A stretch of DNA of 64,000 bases, taken from the NCBI GenBank assembly GCA_052389895.1, contig JBQTHM010000022.1, positions 52,588 to 116,587 of the forward strand. The letters run 5' to 3'. The stretch's first letter is position 1. The number at the start of each line of letters is the position of its first letter. Shown one piece after another: positions 23,818 to 32,404 of the stretch. Below the pieces are notes generated by a model. The model had not been told where the DNA came from and ran no database searches. It worked only from the letters and a program-made list of their open reading frames with translations. Position numbers and translations under genes: made by a program. This stretch comes from CAVVXX01 sp052389895. GTDB taxonomy: Bacteria > Pseudomonadota > Alphaproteobacteria > Micropepsales > Micropepsaceae.

Positions 23818-25403
23818 GCCACCCGCGGCAATTCGTTATAGGTGTGGAACGGCGGCGGCGAAGGAAGCAGCCATTCCAGGGTCGTTGCGCCCACGCCCCA
23901 GGGGCTGTTGCCCGCCCGGTGTTTGCGCAGAAACGCCTGGGCAAGACAGACGAGGAACACGGCGACGCCCGCGATCGAAATGTAGGCACCGACGCTGGAC
24001 ACCCAGTTCCAGCCCGCAAACGCGTCGGGGTAATCCACGTAACGCCGAGGCATGCCGGCAAGGCCCAGGAAGTGCATCGGGAAAAACGTCAGGTTCACAC
24101 CGATGAACATCAGCCAAAAATGCAGGTTCCCCAGTTTTTCCGAATAGGTGTAACCGGTCATTTTCGGGAACCAGTAATACCAACCGGCAAAGATGGCGAA
24201 GATGGCGCCGAGCGAAAGCACGTAGTGGAAGTGCGCCACGACGTAATACGTATCCTGGAGCATCACATCGACGCTTGCGTTCGCCAGCACCACGCCCGTG
24301 ACGCCACCAATGGTGAAAAGGAAAATGAATCCCATCGCCCACAACATGGGCGTGCGAAATTCCAGACTGCCGCCCCATGTGGTCGCGATCCAGGAAAAAA
24401 TCTTCACGCCCGTAGGAACCGCGATGATCATCGTGGCGACAATGAAATAGGCCTTGGTTTCGGTGGTGAGACCCACGGTAAACATGTGGTGCGCCCACAC
24501 GATGAAACCGATGAAGCCGATCGCCACCATCGCGTAGACCATGCCGAGATAGCCGAAGATGGGCTTCTTGGAAAAAGTCGAAACGATCTGGCTGATCATC
24601 CCGAACCCCGGAAGGATCAGGATGTAAACTTCCGGATGACCGAAGAACCAAAACAAATGCTGGAAGAGGAGCGGATCGCCGCCGCCGGCCGCATTGAAAA
24701 ACGTGGTGCCAAAGTGCCGGTCTGTGAGCAGCATGGTGATCGCACCGGCAAGCACCGGCATGGCCAGCAGGATCAGGAATACCGTCACCAGAATGGACCA
24801 CACGAACAGCGGCATCTTGTGCAGGGTCATGCCGGGCGCGCGCATGTTGAAAATAGTGGTTATGAAATTGATGGCGCCCAGGATGGACGACGCGCCGGCG
24901 ATGTGCAGCGAGAAGATCGCGAGGTCCATGGCCGGCCCAGGCGAGCCCGTGGTGGAAAGCGGCGCGTAAACGGTCCACCCGCCGCCCACGCCCATACCTC
25001 CGGAATCGCCTTCCACAAACATGGAAAGCAGGAGCAGCAGAAGCGAAAACGGCAGCAGCCAGAACGAAATATTGTTCATGCGCGGGAACGCCATGTCGGG
25101 CGCGCCGATCATGAGCGGCACGAACCAGTTGCCAAAGCCGCCGATCATGGCGGGCATGATCACGAAGAACACCATGATCAGCCCGTGTGCGCTGACGAAC
25201 ACGTTGTACATGTGGGGATCGGCGAAATACTGAAGGCCCGGCTCCATCAGCTCGGCGCGCATCATGAGGGAAAGAAAGCCGCCCACGATGCCGCCGATGA
25301 TGGCGAACACCAGGTACATCGTGCCGATGTCCTTGTGGTTCGTGGAATAGACCCAGCGCCGCCAGCCCGTCGGATGATCGGCGGCATGTGCCATCGCGGT
25401 CAT
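23814..25403 (-). CDS. ctaD: Cytochrome c oxidase subunit I
   Basis: A 529-residue catalytic subunit of the aa3-type oxidase, with twelve membrane helices. Conserved features include STNHKDIGTMY at the start, the heme a ligand region (FVSAHGLIMVFF), the GHPEVYILILPGFG helix with the Glu of the D-channel and the CuB His-Tyr, the CuB histidines in WAHHMF, and VAHFHYVLSLGA with the heme ligands. This is an A1-type heme-copper oxidase. I chose MTAMAHAADHP; the longer frame reaches back into ctaC. The gap to ctaC is 16 bases. Confidence 0.97.
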   Translation of the reverse strand: MTAMAHAADHPTGWRRWVYSTNHKDIGTMYLVFAIIGGIVGGFLSLMMRAELMEPGLQYFADPHMYNVFVSAHGLIMVFFVIMPAMIGGFGNWFVPLMIGAPDMAFPRMNNISFWLLPFSLLLLLLSMFVEGDSGGMGVGGGWTVYAPLSTTGSPGPAMDLAIFSLHIAGASSILGAINFITTIFNMRAPGMTLHKMPLFVWSILVTVFLILLAMPVLAGAITMLLTDRHFGTTFFNAAGGGDPLLFQHLFWFFGHPEVYILILPGFGMISQIVSTFSKKPIFGYLGMVYAMVAIGFIGFIVWAHHMFTVGLTTETKAYFIVATMIIAVPTGVKIFSWIATTWGGSLEFRTPMLWAMGFIFLFTIGGVTGVVLANASVDVMLQDTYYVVAHFHYVLSLGAIFAIFAGWYYWFPKMTGYTYSEKLGNLHFWLMFIGVNLTFFPMHFLGLAGMPRRYVDYPDAFAGWNWVSSVGAYISIAGVAVFLVCLAQAFLRKHRAGNSPWGVGATTLEWLLPSPPPFHTYNELPRVA

Positions 25404-25419
25404 GGCGTTCCTCGCTCTC

Positions 25420-26265
25420 CTAACGCGATGCGGCGACGCGCGCGGGCGCGTCAAGCGTCGCGAATTTTTGCTTGGCCTCTTCCACCCACTCGGCGAAGCG
25501 GTCCTCACTTACCACCTCGACTGCAATCGGCATGTAGGCGTGGCGCGCGCCGCACAGCTCGGAGCACTGTCCGTAGAACACGCCTTCGCGCTCGGCCTTG
25601 AACCATGTCTCATTTATGCGCCCGGGTACGGCATCCATTTTCACGCCGAAGGCCGGCACGGTCCAACTGTGAATGACGTCGGCGCCGGTGGTGATGACGC
25701 GCACGACCTTGCCTACGGGCACGACGACGCGATTGTCGGTCGCCAGCAGGCGGGGCTCGCCCGCGGCTTTCGCCTTGTCGTCCGGCAGCATCAGCGCGTC
25801 GAAAGCGAAATTGCCGTGGTCGGGATATTCGTATGTCCAGTACCACTGCTTGCCAATTGCCTTGACGGTGAGATCTGCTTCAGGCGGCGTGTCCTGATAG
25901 TAAAGAAGCCGAAAGGACGGGATGGCGATTGCTACGAGTATGAGAACCGGGATCGCCGTCCAGACAATCTCCAGTGTCGTATTGTGAGTGTTCCTGCTCG
26001 GAACCGGATTGGCGCCGCGGTTGAAGCGCAGCATGACCCAAACGAGCAAAAGCAGAACAAAGAGGCAAATCGCGGTGATGATGTAGAGCAGGAAATCATG
26101 CAGCGCTACCACGCGCGTCATCGCGTCGGTTGCGGGAAGCTGGAAACCGAGCTGCCAGGGCTGCGGCCCGTCCTCCGCTAAAGCGGACGGCGCCATCAGC
26201 GCGCAGCCCAGGACGCCAAGTGCAATGCCAAACATGCGGTGAATCATGCGCCGATCTCGCATCAT
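25420..26265 (-). CDS. ctaC: Cytochrome c oxidase subunit II
   Basis: A 281-residue subunit II with a signal peptide (MFGIALGVLGCALMAPSALA), two membrane helices and a periplasmic cupredoxin domain. The CuA ligands are the His of ADVIHSW and the Cys, Glu, Cys, His and Met of GQCSELCGARHAYM. The tryptophan-rich GKQWYWTYEYP strand passes electrons from cytochrome c. It is the first gene of the oxidase operon. ATGs at 26265 and 26247 are both possible starts. It is divergent from tldD across a 200-base gap in which I see no clear operator. Confidence 0.95.
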   Translation of the reverse strand: MMRDRRMIHRMFGIALGVLGCALMAPSALAEDGPQPWQLGFQLPATDAMTRVVALHDFLLYIITAICLFVLLLLVWVMLRFNRGANPVPSRNTHNTTLEIVWTAIPVLILVAIAIPSFRLLYYQDTPPEADLTVKAIGKQWYWTYEYPDHGNFAFDALMLPDDKAKAAGEPRLLATDNRVVVPVGKVVRVITTGADVIHSWTVPAFGVKMDAVPGRINETWFKAEREGVFYGQCSELCGARHAYMPIAVEVVSEDRFAEWVEEAKQKFATLDAPARVAASR

Positions 26266-26465
26266 GGAAGCCGTGCCCGGCTCTGCCCCGCAGGCGATTC
26301 TTCCGCACCCATGAGGACAATCAGGTTTAGGCGCGCGGGGCTTGCAAAGTCATTGCGACCATATGCCACGCACCGGTGCGAATCTTGCGCAATCCCCGCG
26401 ATTGAACGGATGCGCGGAGCCCAAAGACGCACTACATAAGAGATCGCGGCCCAAGGCACTCGCTC

Positions 26466-27884
26466 ATGTCATCCAACCTGTTCTTCAAGGACACCGGGCT
26501 CGACCGCGCCCGAGTTGAGCGCATTGTGAACGATGCGCTCAAGGACGCCGACGACGGCGAGCTGTTCCTCGAATACCGGCAGAGCGAGAGTTTTTCCTTC
26601 GACGACGGGCGGTTGAAGGCTGCGGCGTACGACACGACGCAGGGTTTCGGGCTGCGCGCCGTGGCGGGCGAGAGCACCGGTTACGCGCACGCCACCGATT
26701 TGTCCGAAGACGCCATGCGGCGGGCGGCCTCGACCGTTCGGGCCGTTACAACGGGATATTCCGGCACGCTGGCCCAGGGGCCTGCGCGCACGAACGTCCA
26801 CCTCTACACCGCCACCAGCCCGCTGCAATCCGCGCCGTTCGACACCAAGGTGAAGCTGATGGCGGAGATCGATGCCTATGCGCGGGGACGCGACCCGCGC
26901 GTGCGCCAGGTGTCTTGCTCGCTGGGAGGCGAGTGGCAAGCCATCGAAATCATCCGTGCGGCTGGCGAGACCTATCGCGATGCGCGTCCCCTTGTGCGTC
27001 TTTCCGTCTCCATAGTGGTGGAGGAAAACGGACGGCAGGAGCACGGCTATTTCGGCGGCGGCGGACGGCGCGACTATGCGCACTACATCGACCCCGCCTA
27101 CTGGCGCGCGGGCGTAGACGAGGCGCTGCGCCAGGCGCTGGTGAATCTGCAATCGGTGCCGGCGCCCGCGGGCGAGATGACTGTCGTGCTCGGTCCCGGC
27201 TGGCCGGGAATTCTTTTGCACGAAGCGGTTGGCCATGGCCTCGAAGGCGACTTCAACCGCAAGAAGACTAGCGCGTTCGCCGGGCTGATGGGGCAACGCG
27301 TGGCCGCGCCCGGCATCACCGTTATCGACGACGGCACAATCTCGGAACGGCGCGGCTCGCTATCCATCGACGACGAAGGCACACGCACATCGCGCACAGT
27401 ACTGATCGAAGACGGCATCCTCGTAGGTTTCATGCAAGACCGCATGAATGCGCGCCTCATGGGCATGAAACCCACCGGCAACGGGCGGCGCGAAAGTTTC
27501 GCCAGCATGATTATGCCGCGCATGACGAACACATACATGCTGGGCGGCAATCGCACGCCGGAAGAGATTTTGGCGGGCGTGCAGAACGGAATCTATGCCG
27601 TGCATTTTGGGGGCGGACAGGTGGACATCACGTCCGGCAAATTCGTGTTCTCCTGCACCGAGGCCTATCGCGTCGAGAACGGCAAGGTGGGCGCGCCGAT
27701 CAAGGGCGCCACGCTCATCGGCAACGGACCCGATGCGCTCAAGCGCGTGAGCATGATCGGCAACGACATGAAGCTCGACGAGGGCATAGGCACCTGCGGC
27801 AAGAACGGCCAATCGGTCCCCGTCGGCGTCGGCCAGCCCACGCTGCGCATCGACGGCCTCACGGTTGGCGGAACGGCGGCATAA
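26466..27884 (+). CDS. tldD: Metalloprotease TldD
   Basis: A 472-residue subunit of the TldD-TldE zinc protease, which acts with PmbA/TldE in the cytoplasm on unfolded or ribosomally made peptides. The zinc motif H-E-x3-H begins at H252 in LLHEAVGHGLEGD, and the third ligand region is the Cys of GIGTCGKNGQ. The segment TSGKFVFSCTEAYRVENGK is typical. Its partner, pmbA, is in this window about 8 kb away on the same strand. It is divergent from the oxidase operon and ends three bases before the stop of gshA. Confidence 0.95.
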   Translation: MSSNLFFKDTGLDRARVERIVNDALKDADDGELFLEYRQSESFSFDDGRLKAAAYDTTQGFGLRAVAGESTGYAHATDLSEDAMRRAASTVRAVTTGYSGTLAQGPARTNVHLYTATSPLQSAPFDTKVKLMAEIDAYARGRDPRVRQVSCSLGGEWQAIEIIRAAGETYRDARPLVRLSVSIVVEENGRQEHGYFGGGGRRDYAHYIDPAYWRAGVDEALRQALVNLQSVPAPAGEMTVVLGPGWPGILLHEAVGHGLEGDFNRKKTSAFAGLMGQRVAAPGITVIDDGTISERRGSLSIDDEGTRTSRTVLIEDGILVGFMQDRMNARLMGMKPTGNGRRESFASMIMPRMTNTYMLGGNRTPEEILAGVQNGIYAVHFGGGQVDITSGKFVFSCTEAYRVENGKVGAPIKGATLIGNGPDALKRVSMIGNDMKLDEGIGTCGKNGQSVPVGVGQPTLRIDGLTVGGTAA

Positions 27885-27887
27885 CGA

Positions 27888-29252
27888 TCAGAAGAAATCG
27901 TATTCCTTGAACAGCGGCGCGAGGTCGCCTTTCCAGTCGCTGCGGTATTTGCGCAGAAGTTCTTCCGCCCGCGTCTCGCCGCGCTCGACCACTTCCCACA
28001 GCGGCTGAATGAAGCCCTCCTCCGTACTGCCCGCGGGATCGAGCTTCGCGCGCGCGCGCAGACCGGCGGTGGCGATCTCCATCATGCGGCGGGCAAGCTC
28101 AAGCAAGTTGGTTTTGCGGAACGGCGTCTTGAAACCGAGTTTGGGCATAGCCTGTCGCATGGCCTCGCGCTCTTCCGCCGTCCAGTCCTTGACCATGTCC
28201 CACCCCGCATCGAGCGCGGGGCCGTCGTAAAGAATGCCCGCCCACAGCGCCGGCAGCGCGCAGATGCGCCGCCACGAGCCTCCGTCGGCGCCCCGCGTTT
28301 CCAAAAAGGTCTTCAATCGTACCTCGGGGAAAATGGTGGTCAGGTGGTCGGCCCAGTCCGACATGGTGGGCGTTTCGTTCTTCACTTCCGGAATGCTGTG
28401 TTCGAGAAAATCCTCGAAGCATTTCCCCGCCACATCGATGTAACGTCCGTCGCGATAGACGAAATACATGGGCACTTTGAGCGCGTAATCCACATAACGC
28501 TCGTATCCGAAGCCTTTTTCGAACACGAACGGAACCATGCCCGAGCGCGCCTGATCGACGTCCGTCCACACATGGCTGCGATACGACAGGAATCCGTTGG
28601 GCTTGCCTTCGCGGAAGGGCGAATTGGCGAACAGCGCCGTTGCCACGGGTTGCAGCGCCAGTGCGACGCGGAACTTCTTCACCATGTCGGCTTCGTCGGA
28701 ATAATCCATGTTCGCCTGGATGGTGCAGGTGCGGAACATCATCTCGAGGCCGAGCCCGCCCACCTTCGGCATGTAATCGCGCATGATCTCGTAGCGGCCC
28801 TTGGGCATCATCGCCGTATCGTCGAAGCTCCAGGTCGGCGCGAAGCCGATGCCTATGCAGCCCGCCCCGATCTCGGCGCACACCTCGCGCACCTGGTCGC
28901 GGTGCGTGTTCACCTCCGCGCAAGTCTCGTGGATGGATTTCAACGGCGCGCCGGAGAGCTCGAACTGCCCGCCGGGCTCGAGGCTCAGCGTGGCGTTGCC
29001 CTGCTGCAAGCCGATGATATTGCCGTTTTCGAGCGTGGGTTCCCAGCCAAAGCGTTGCATGCCTTCCAGCAGCTGGCGGATACCGGGGTGCCCGTCATAG
29101 GAAAGCGGCTTATGATTCTTCAGATCGAAAACAAATTTCTCGTGCTCGGTGCCGATGCGCCATTGCGCCTTCGGCTTGGAGCCGTTGGCAATGTAGGCAA
29201 CAAGGTCGTCACGCGAGGTGATGGGCCCGCCCGCATGCTGCGGAATTGACAT
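27888..29252 (-). CDS. gshA: Glutamate-cysteine ligase (plant/alphaproteobacterial type)
   Basis: A 454-residue ligase of the GCS2 type, the first step of glutathione synthesis. The family marks are the N-terminal WRIGTEHEKFVF, QFELSGAPL, the arginine segment MMFRTCTIQANMDY, and FLETRGADGGSW. This form resembles the plant enzyme more than the enterobacterial one, as usual in alphaproteobacteria. It follows rsmE by 71 bases on the same strand, so the two may share a transcript. Confidence 0.95.
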   Translation of the reverse strand: MSIPQHAGGPITSRDDLVAYIANGSKPKAQWRIGTEHEKFVFDLKNHKPLSYDGHPGIRQLLEGMQRFGWEPTLENGNIIGLQQGNATLSLEPGGQFELSGAPLKSIHETCAEVNTHRDQVREVCAEIGAGCIGIGFAPTWSFDDTAMMPKGRYEIMRDYMPKVGGLGLEMMFRTCTIQANMDYSDEADMVKKFRVALALQPVATALFANSPFREGKPNGFLSYRSHVWTDVDQARSGMVPFVFEKGFGYERYVDYALKVPMYFVYRDGRYIDVAGKCFEDFLEHSIPEVKNETPTMSDWADHLTTIFPEVRLKTFLETRGADGGSWRRICALPALWAGILYDGPALDAGWDMVKDWTAEEREAMRQAMPKLGFKTPFRKTNLLELARRMMEIATAGLRARAKLDPAGSTEEGFIQPLWEVVERGETRAEELLRKYRSDWKGDLAPLFKEYDFF

Positions 29253-29323
29253 GTTTTGTCCTGTTTATCTGCCGCGCAATGCCAATGGAAACGTAGTGGT
29301 GCCCCTGCCCTGTTACAAGTTTT

Positions 29324-30085
29324 TCAGCGCCAGTCGCCGCACAGAGCCTGCCAGATTGCGAGCGCGGAGAGCGCCGCAGTGTCCGCGCGCATGATGCGTG
29401 GACCAAGTGTAACCGGAAGCACGAAAGGCTGCGCGCGGACAAGCGCGCGCTCATTTTCATCGAAGCCGCCTTCCGGGCCCGTAAGTACGCCCCATGCTGC
29501 CGATTCTTTTTTCGCCAGCGCATCGGCGATCGCCGGGGCATCACCACCTTCGTCGCAAAAAACCAGCCGGCGTTCCTTTGGCCACGATTTCAGCAAAGCG
29601 CCCAAATCCATTTCGGCGCGCACCTCCGGCACGCTGAGACGCCCAGACTGTTCGGCAGCTTCGATCGCGTTTGCGCGCAGGCGTTCCAAGTTCACGCGTC
29701 TTGCAACCGTGCGATGCGTGATCACCGGCTGAAGCACGCGAACGCCCAACTCTGTCGCCTTCTGCGCCACATAATCCGCCGGCGTTTTCTTTACCGGCGC
29801 AAACGCAAGCCAAACGTCCGGCACATCGGATTGCGGCGCCGTGCGCGTGTCGCATTTCAACAGGCAGGACCGCTTCGTCACGCGCGTGATGCGTGCCGTC
29901 CATTCCCCGTCCCGCCCGTTGAAGAGGCGAAGGCGATCGCCTTCGCGCGCCCGCATGACGTGGAGGATGTAATGTGCCTGCGAAGTTGTAGGCTCGACCG
30001 CTTTCCCCTCGCCTAAAGGTGCGCCGACATACAGCCGAAGCTTGCCGCCGGGCGCATTCAGGTCATAGTGTTCCATCCGGTTCAT
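29324..30085 (-). CDS. rsmE: 16S rRNA (uracil(1498)-N(3))-methyltransferase
   Basis: A 253-residue SPOUT-class methyltransferase that modifies U1498 of 16S rRNA. The N-terminal PUA-like part (about 1-75) is followed by the trefoil-knot domain, with LTGPEGGFDENE and LGPRIMRADTAALSAL as its SAM-binding signature. The start is uncertain: MNRMEHYDL (30085) or MEHYDL (30076). It is divergent from ubiA, with only 40 bases between the starts. Confidence 0.92.
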   Translation of the reverse strand: MNRMEHYDLNAPGGKLRLYVGAPLGEGKAVEPTTSQAHYILHVMRAREGDRLRLFNGRDGEWTARITRVTKRSCLLKCDTRTAPQSDVPDVWLAFAPVKKTPADYVAQKATELGVRVLQPVITHRTVARRVNLERLRANAIEAAEQSGRLSVPEVRAEMDLGALLKSWPKERRLVFCDEGGDAPAIADALAKKESAAWGVLTGPEGGFDENERALVRAQPFVLPVTLGPRIMRADTAALSALAIWQALCGDWR

Positions 30086-30125
30086 GACACGTCCCGGGCT
30101 GCAGGTGAGGGCCGTTCCAACACGC

Positions 30126-31073
30126 ATGAAAGCGAAATCGCAAGCCCCCCGTCACGCGCGGCCCGCGGACGCCGTGCGCAAAGGCTGGGTAGACCGAATC
30201 CCCGATCCCATTCAGCCCTATTTGCGCCTGATGCGGCTAGACCGGCCCATCGGCATCTGGTTGCTCTACTGGCCGTGTGTTTTCGGACTTGCGCTGGGCG
30301 CAGCGGTGCAGGGCCAGCCGATTCCGAGCCCGCTTCTGCTCGTGCTGTTCCTTATCGGCGCGGTGCTCATGCGCGGCGCCGGCTGCACATTCAATGACAT
30401 CATCGACCGCAAGATAGACGCCAAGGTGAAGCGGACGCGCGGCCGTCCGATTCCCAGCGGCAAAGTCAGCGTAATGGCCGCATGGATTTTTGCGGCTGCC
30501 CTTTCGCTTGCCAGCTTCGGAAGTCTGCTTCTCATGAACCGGCTCACCATCTGGCTTGGCGTGGCATCCCTCGCCTTCATTGCTGCTTATCCCTTCATGA
30601 AGCGCATTACATGGTGGCCGCAGGCATGGCTTGGGCTCACCTTCAACTGGGGTGCGCTGATGGGATTCTCCGCCGAAACAGGCCATCTCGACTGGCCTGC
30701 CTACCTTTTGTATGCGGGCTGCTTCTTCTGGACACTTGGCTACGACACCATTTACGCGCACCAGGACAAGGAAGATGACATTCTCATCGGCGTGAAATCT
30801 TCGGCGCTGAAGCTGGGCAGAGCCACGCGGTACTGGCTCTACGTTTTTTACGCGGTTGCATTCGTGCTCATTTTGCTGGCGGGCCTTACTGCGGGGCTCG
30901 GGATCCCGTTTGCACTGGCCCTCATCGTGGCCGGCCTGCATTTCGTGTGGCAGGTCTATACGCTGGACACCGACCGCCCCCTGCTTTGCCTAAAAATCTT
31001 CAAAAGCAACCGGGAGACGGGCGCCATCATCGCGGCCGCCTGCGTGCTCGCCGTGTTGTTCAAGTTTCAATAG
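30126..31073 (+). CDS. ubiA: 4-hydroxybenzoate polyprenyltransferase
   Basis: A 315-residue integral membrane prenyltransferase that attaches the polyprenyl tail to 4-hydroxybenzoate in ubiquinone synthesis. The first Asp motif starts at N90 (FNDIIDRKIDAKVKRTRGRP) and the second is TIYAHQDKEDD. The N-terminal MRLDRPIGIWLLYWP is typical of UbiA. There are eight to nine hydrophobic helices. I chose the ATG giving MKAKSQAPRHAR; a longer frame from 30084 would overlap the rsmE start. Confidence 0.95.
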   Translation: MKAKSQAPRHARPADAVRKGWVDRIPDPIQPYLRLMRLDRPIGIWLLYWPCVFGLALGAAVQGQPIPSPLLLVLFLIGAVLMRGAGCTFNDIIDRKIDAKVKRTRGRPIPSGKVSVMAAWIFAAALSLASFGSLLLMNRLTIWLGVASLAFIAAYPFMKRITWWPQAWLGLTFNWGALMGFSAETGHLDWPAYLLYAGCFFWTLGYDTIYAHQDKEDDILIGVKSSALKLGRATRYWLYVFYAVAFVLILLAGLTAGLGIPFALALIVAGLHFVWQVYTLDTDRPLLCLKIFKSNRETGAIIAAACVLAVLFKFQ

Positions 31074-31121
31074 TTCGCAAGCGGCAACCAGCCTACGCGG
31101 CGCTGCCAACAACTGCCCGCA

Positions 31122-31805
31122 TTACTCCGTCTGCCTCTTGTCTGTCCTCTGTTCCACCGGCTGTTCCGCGGCGAAGCGCGCCGTCAGCGCGGCCTCCCGC
31201 CCGGCCGCTACAAGCGCAGTGAGAAATGTGAGTGCGACGACAATGCGAAATACAAGAACAGCGGCCGGAGTCCAAGCCTGATCGCGATTGAGCATCAGAT
31301 CGCCCACGGCGCGGCCGAACACTTCCGGCGTGCCAAAGGTTATTGCCGAGACAACTTGATCGGCCGTGAACAACGCGATGTCATCAAATTCGATGTCGCC
31401 GTTCGTAACGGGCACGCCGCCATAGACGAATATGGCGCCTTCCGGTTCGGCATGCGCGATGGTGAAAAATACTACCGGGAAGACGAGAACGAAAAGCAGT
31501 GCGCCGATACGGAATATCCAGCGGGCGGCATTGATTTCCGATAGCGCCGCGCGTGGCTCATCATCGAAGATTGCAGGGACCAGGACGGTAAAGCCGGTTC
31601 CGAGAATAAGAATGGCGTTAACGAGCACGGCCAGGGACAGGAATACGTAATTGCCCCAGAGGCCGGCACCTGGCCCCATTTCCCCGGGCAACAGACGCGC
31701 GAGCCAGTCGCCGTGACCCGTAACCGACATCACGAACAGTGCAGTCAGCGCGATATTTATTAAGACGACGCACAGCAGCAGGCGGACCAGCGCGAGTCGG
31801 ACCAT
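31122..31805 (-). CDS. Hypothetical four-helix membrane protein
   Basis: A 227-residue protein with four clear hydrophobic helices (about 5-27, 52-76, 94-117 and 185-203) and a roughly 65-residue polar, probably periplasmic, loop between the third and fourth. The C-terminus is polar. I do not recognise the family. The ATG follows a GGGAGG site at good spacing; a GTG directly before it is the alternative. It converges on ubiA across 48 bases. No function can be assigned. Confidence 0.7.
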   Translation of the reverse strand: MVRLALVRLLLCVVLINIALTALFVMSVTGHGDWLARLLPGEMGPGAGLWGNYVFLSLAVLVNAILILGTGFTVLVPAIFDDEPRAALSEINAARWIFRIGALLFVLVFPVVFFTIAHAEPEGAIFVYGGVPVTNGDIEFDDIALFTADQVVSAITFGTPEVFGRAVGDLMLNRDQAWTPAAVLVFRIVVALTFLTALVAAGREAALTARFAAEQPVEQRTDKRQTE

Positions 31806-31900
31806 CACAAGCCTCCCCCGAGATGATTATTGGGCCCATCGCGCCGCTGACTTGACAAGGCGTAGGCCCGATGCTGCGCTGGAACGAAAGGAGAACCCGG

Positions 31901-32254
31901 ATGCCGCAAGACGGAGAAATCGATTACATCGAAATCCCTGGACCCGATCTTCCAGCGACGAAACGCTTTTATGCGCAGGCATTTGGCTGGAAAATTCAAG
32001 ACTATGGCGACGCCTACGCGGCGTTCCGGGATCATGGCCAAAAAGAACGCGAGGCGGGCGGATTCAGCCCCGACCGCAAGGTCTGCAGTGGCGGTCCGCT
32101 CGTCGTTCTATACGCGAACGATCTCGCGTCAATGGAAAGAAAGGTGGTCTCGGCGGGGGGTGAAATCGTGGCCAGGCATGAATTTCCCGGAGGCAAACGC
32201 TTTCATTTTCGCGATCCCAACGGCAACGAACTCGCCGTCTGGTCCGACAAATAG
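31901..32254 (+). CDS. VOC family (glyoxalase/dioxygenase-like) protein
   Basis: A 117-residue single vicinal-oxygen-chelate domain. The opening YIEIPGPDLPATKRFYAQAFGW and the closing FRDPNGNELAVWSDK are the standard N- and C-terminal VOC signatures. The final Glu (NELAVW) is in the metal-ligand position, while the first strand has Glu where His is frequent. The substrate is unknown. The start ATG follows AAGGAG at good spacing. It stands alone, divergent from the membrane protein gene. Confidence 0.85.
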   Translation: MPQDGEIDYIEIPGPDLPATKRFYAQAFGWKIQDYGDAYAAFRDHGQKEREAGGFSPDRKVCSGGPLVVLYANDLASMERKVVSAGGEIVARHEFPGGKRFHFRDPNGNELAVWSDK

Positions 32255-32404
32255 TCGAAACGCACTGGCAGACGCCCGCGAAATCCCTTGATATTGGCGG
32301 CCGTTCCGCGAACCCCCGGTTGGCGCTCTGCGCTCATCCGTGCAAAGTAACGCCCTCTTTGCGCCCGCCCTGTCCGGCGCGGCGCACATCACACGGGGGA
32401 AAGA

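Noticed and set aside
23796..25601. 601-codon plus-strand frame opposite ctaD
   Set aside because: Antisense to an unmistakable oxidase subunit I; the translation is His/Arg/Glu-rich as expected of a shadow.
26266..26465. Possible operator in the ctaC/tldD divergent gap
   Set aside because: No clear dyad, FNR box or convincing promoter pair was visible.
32255..32404. Possible leader RNA before the amino acid permease gene
   Set aside because: No known riboswitch core and no strong hairpin was found in these 150 bases.
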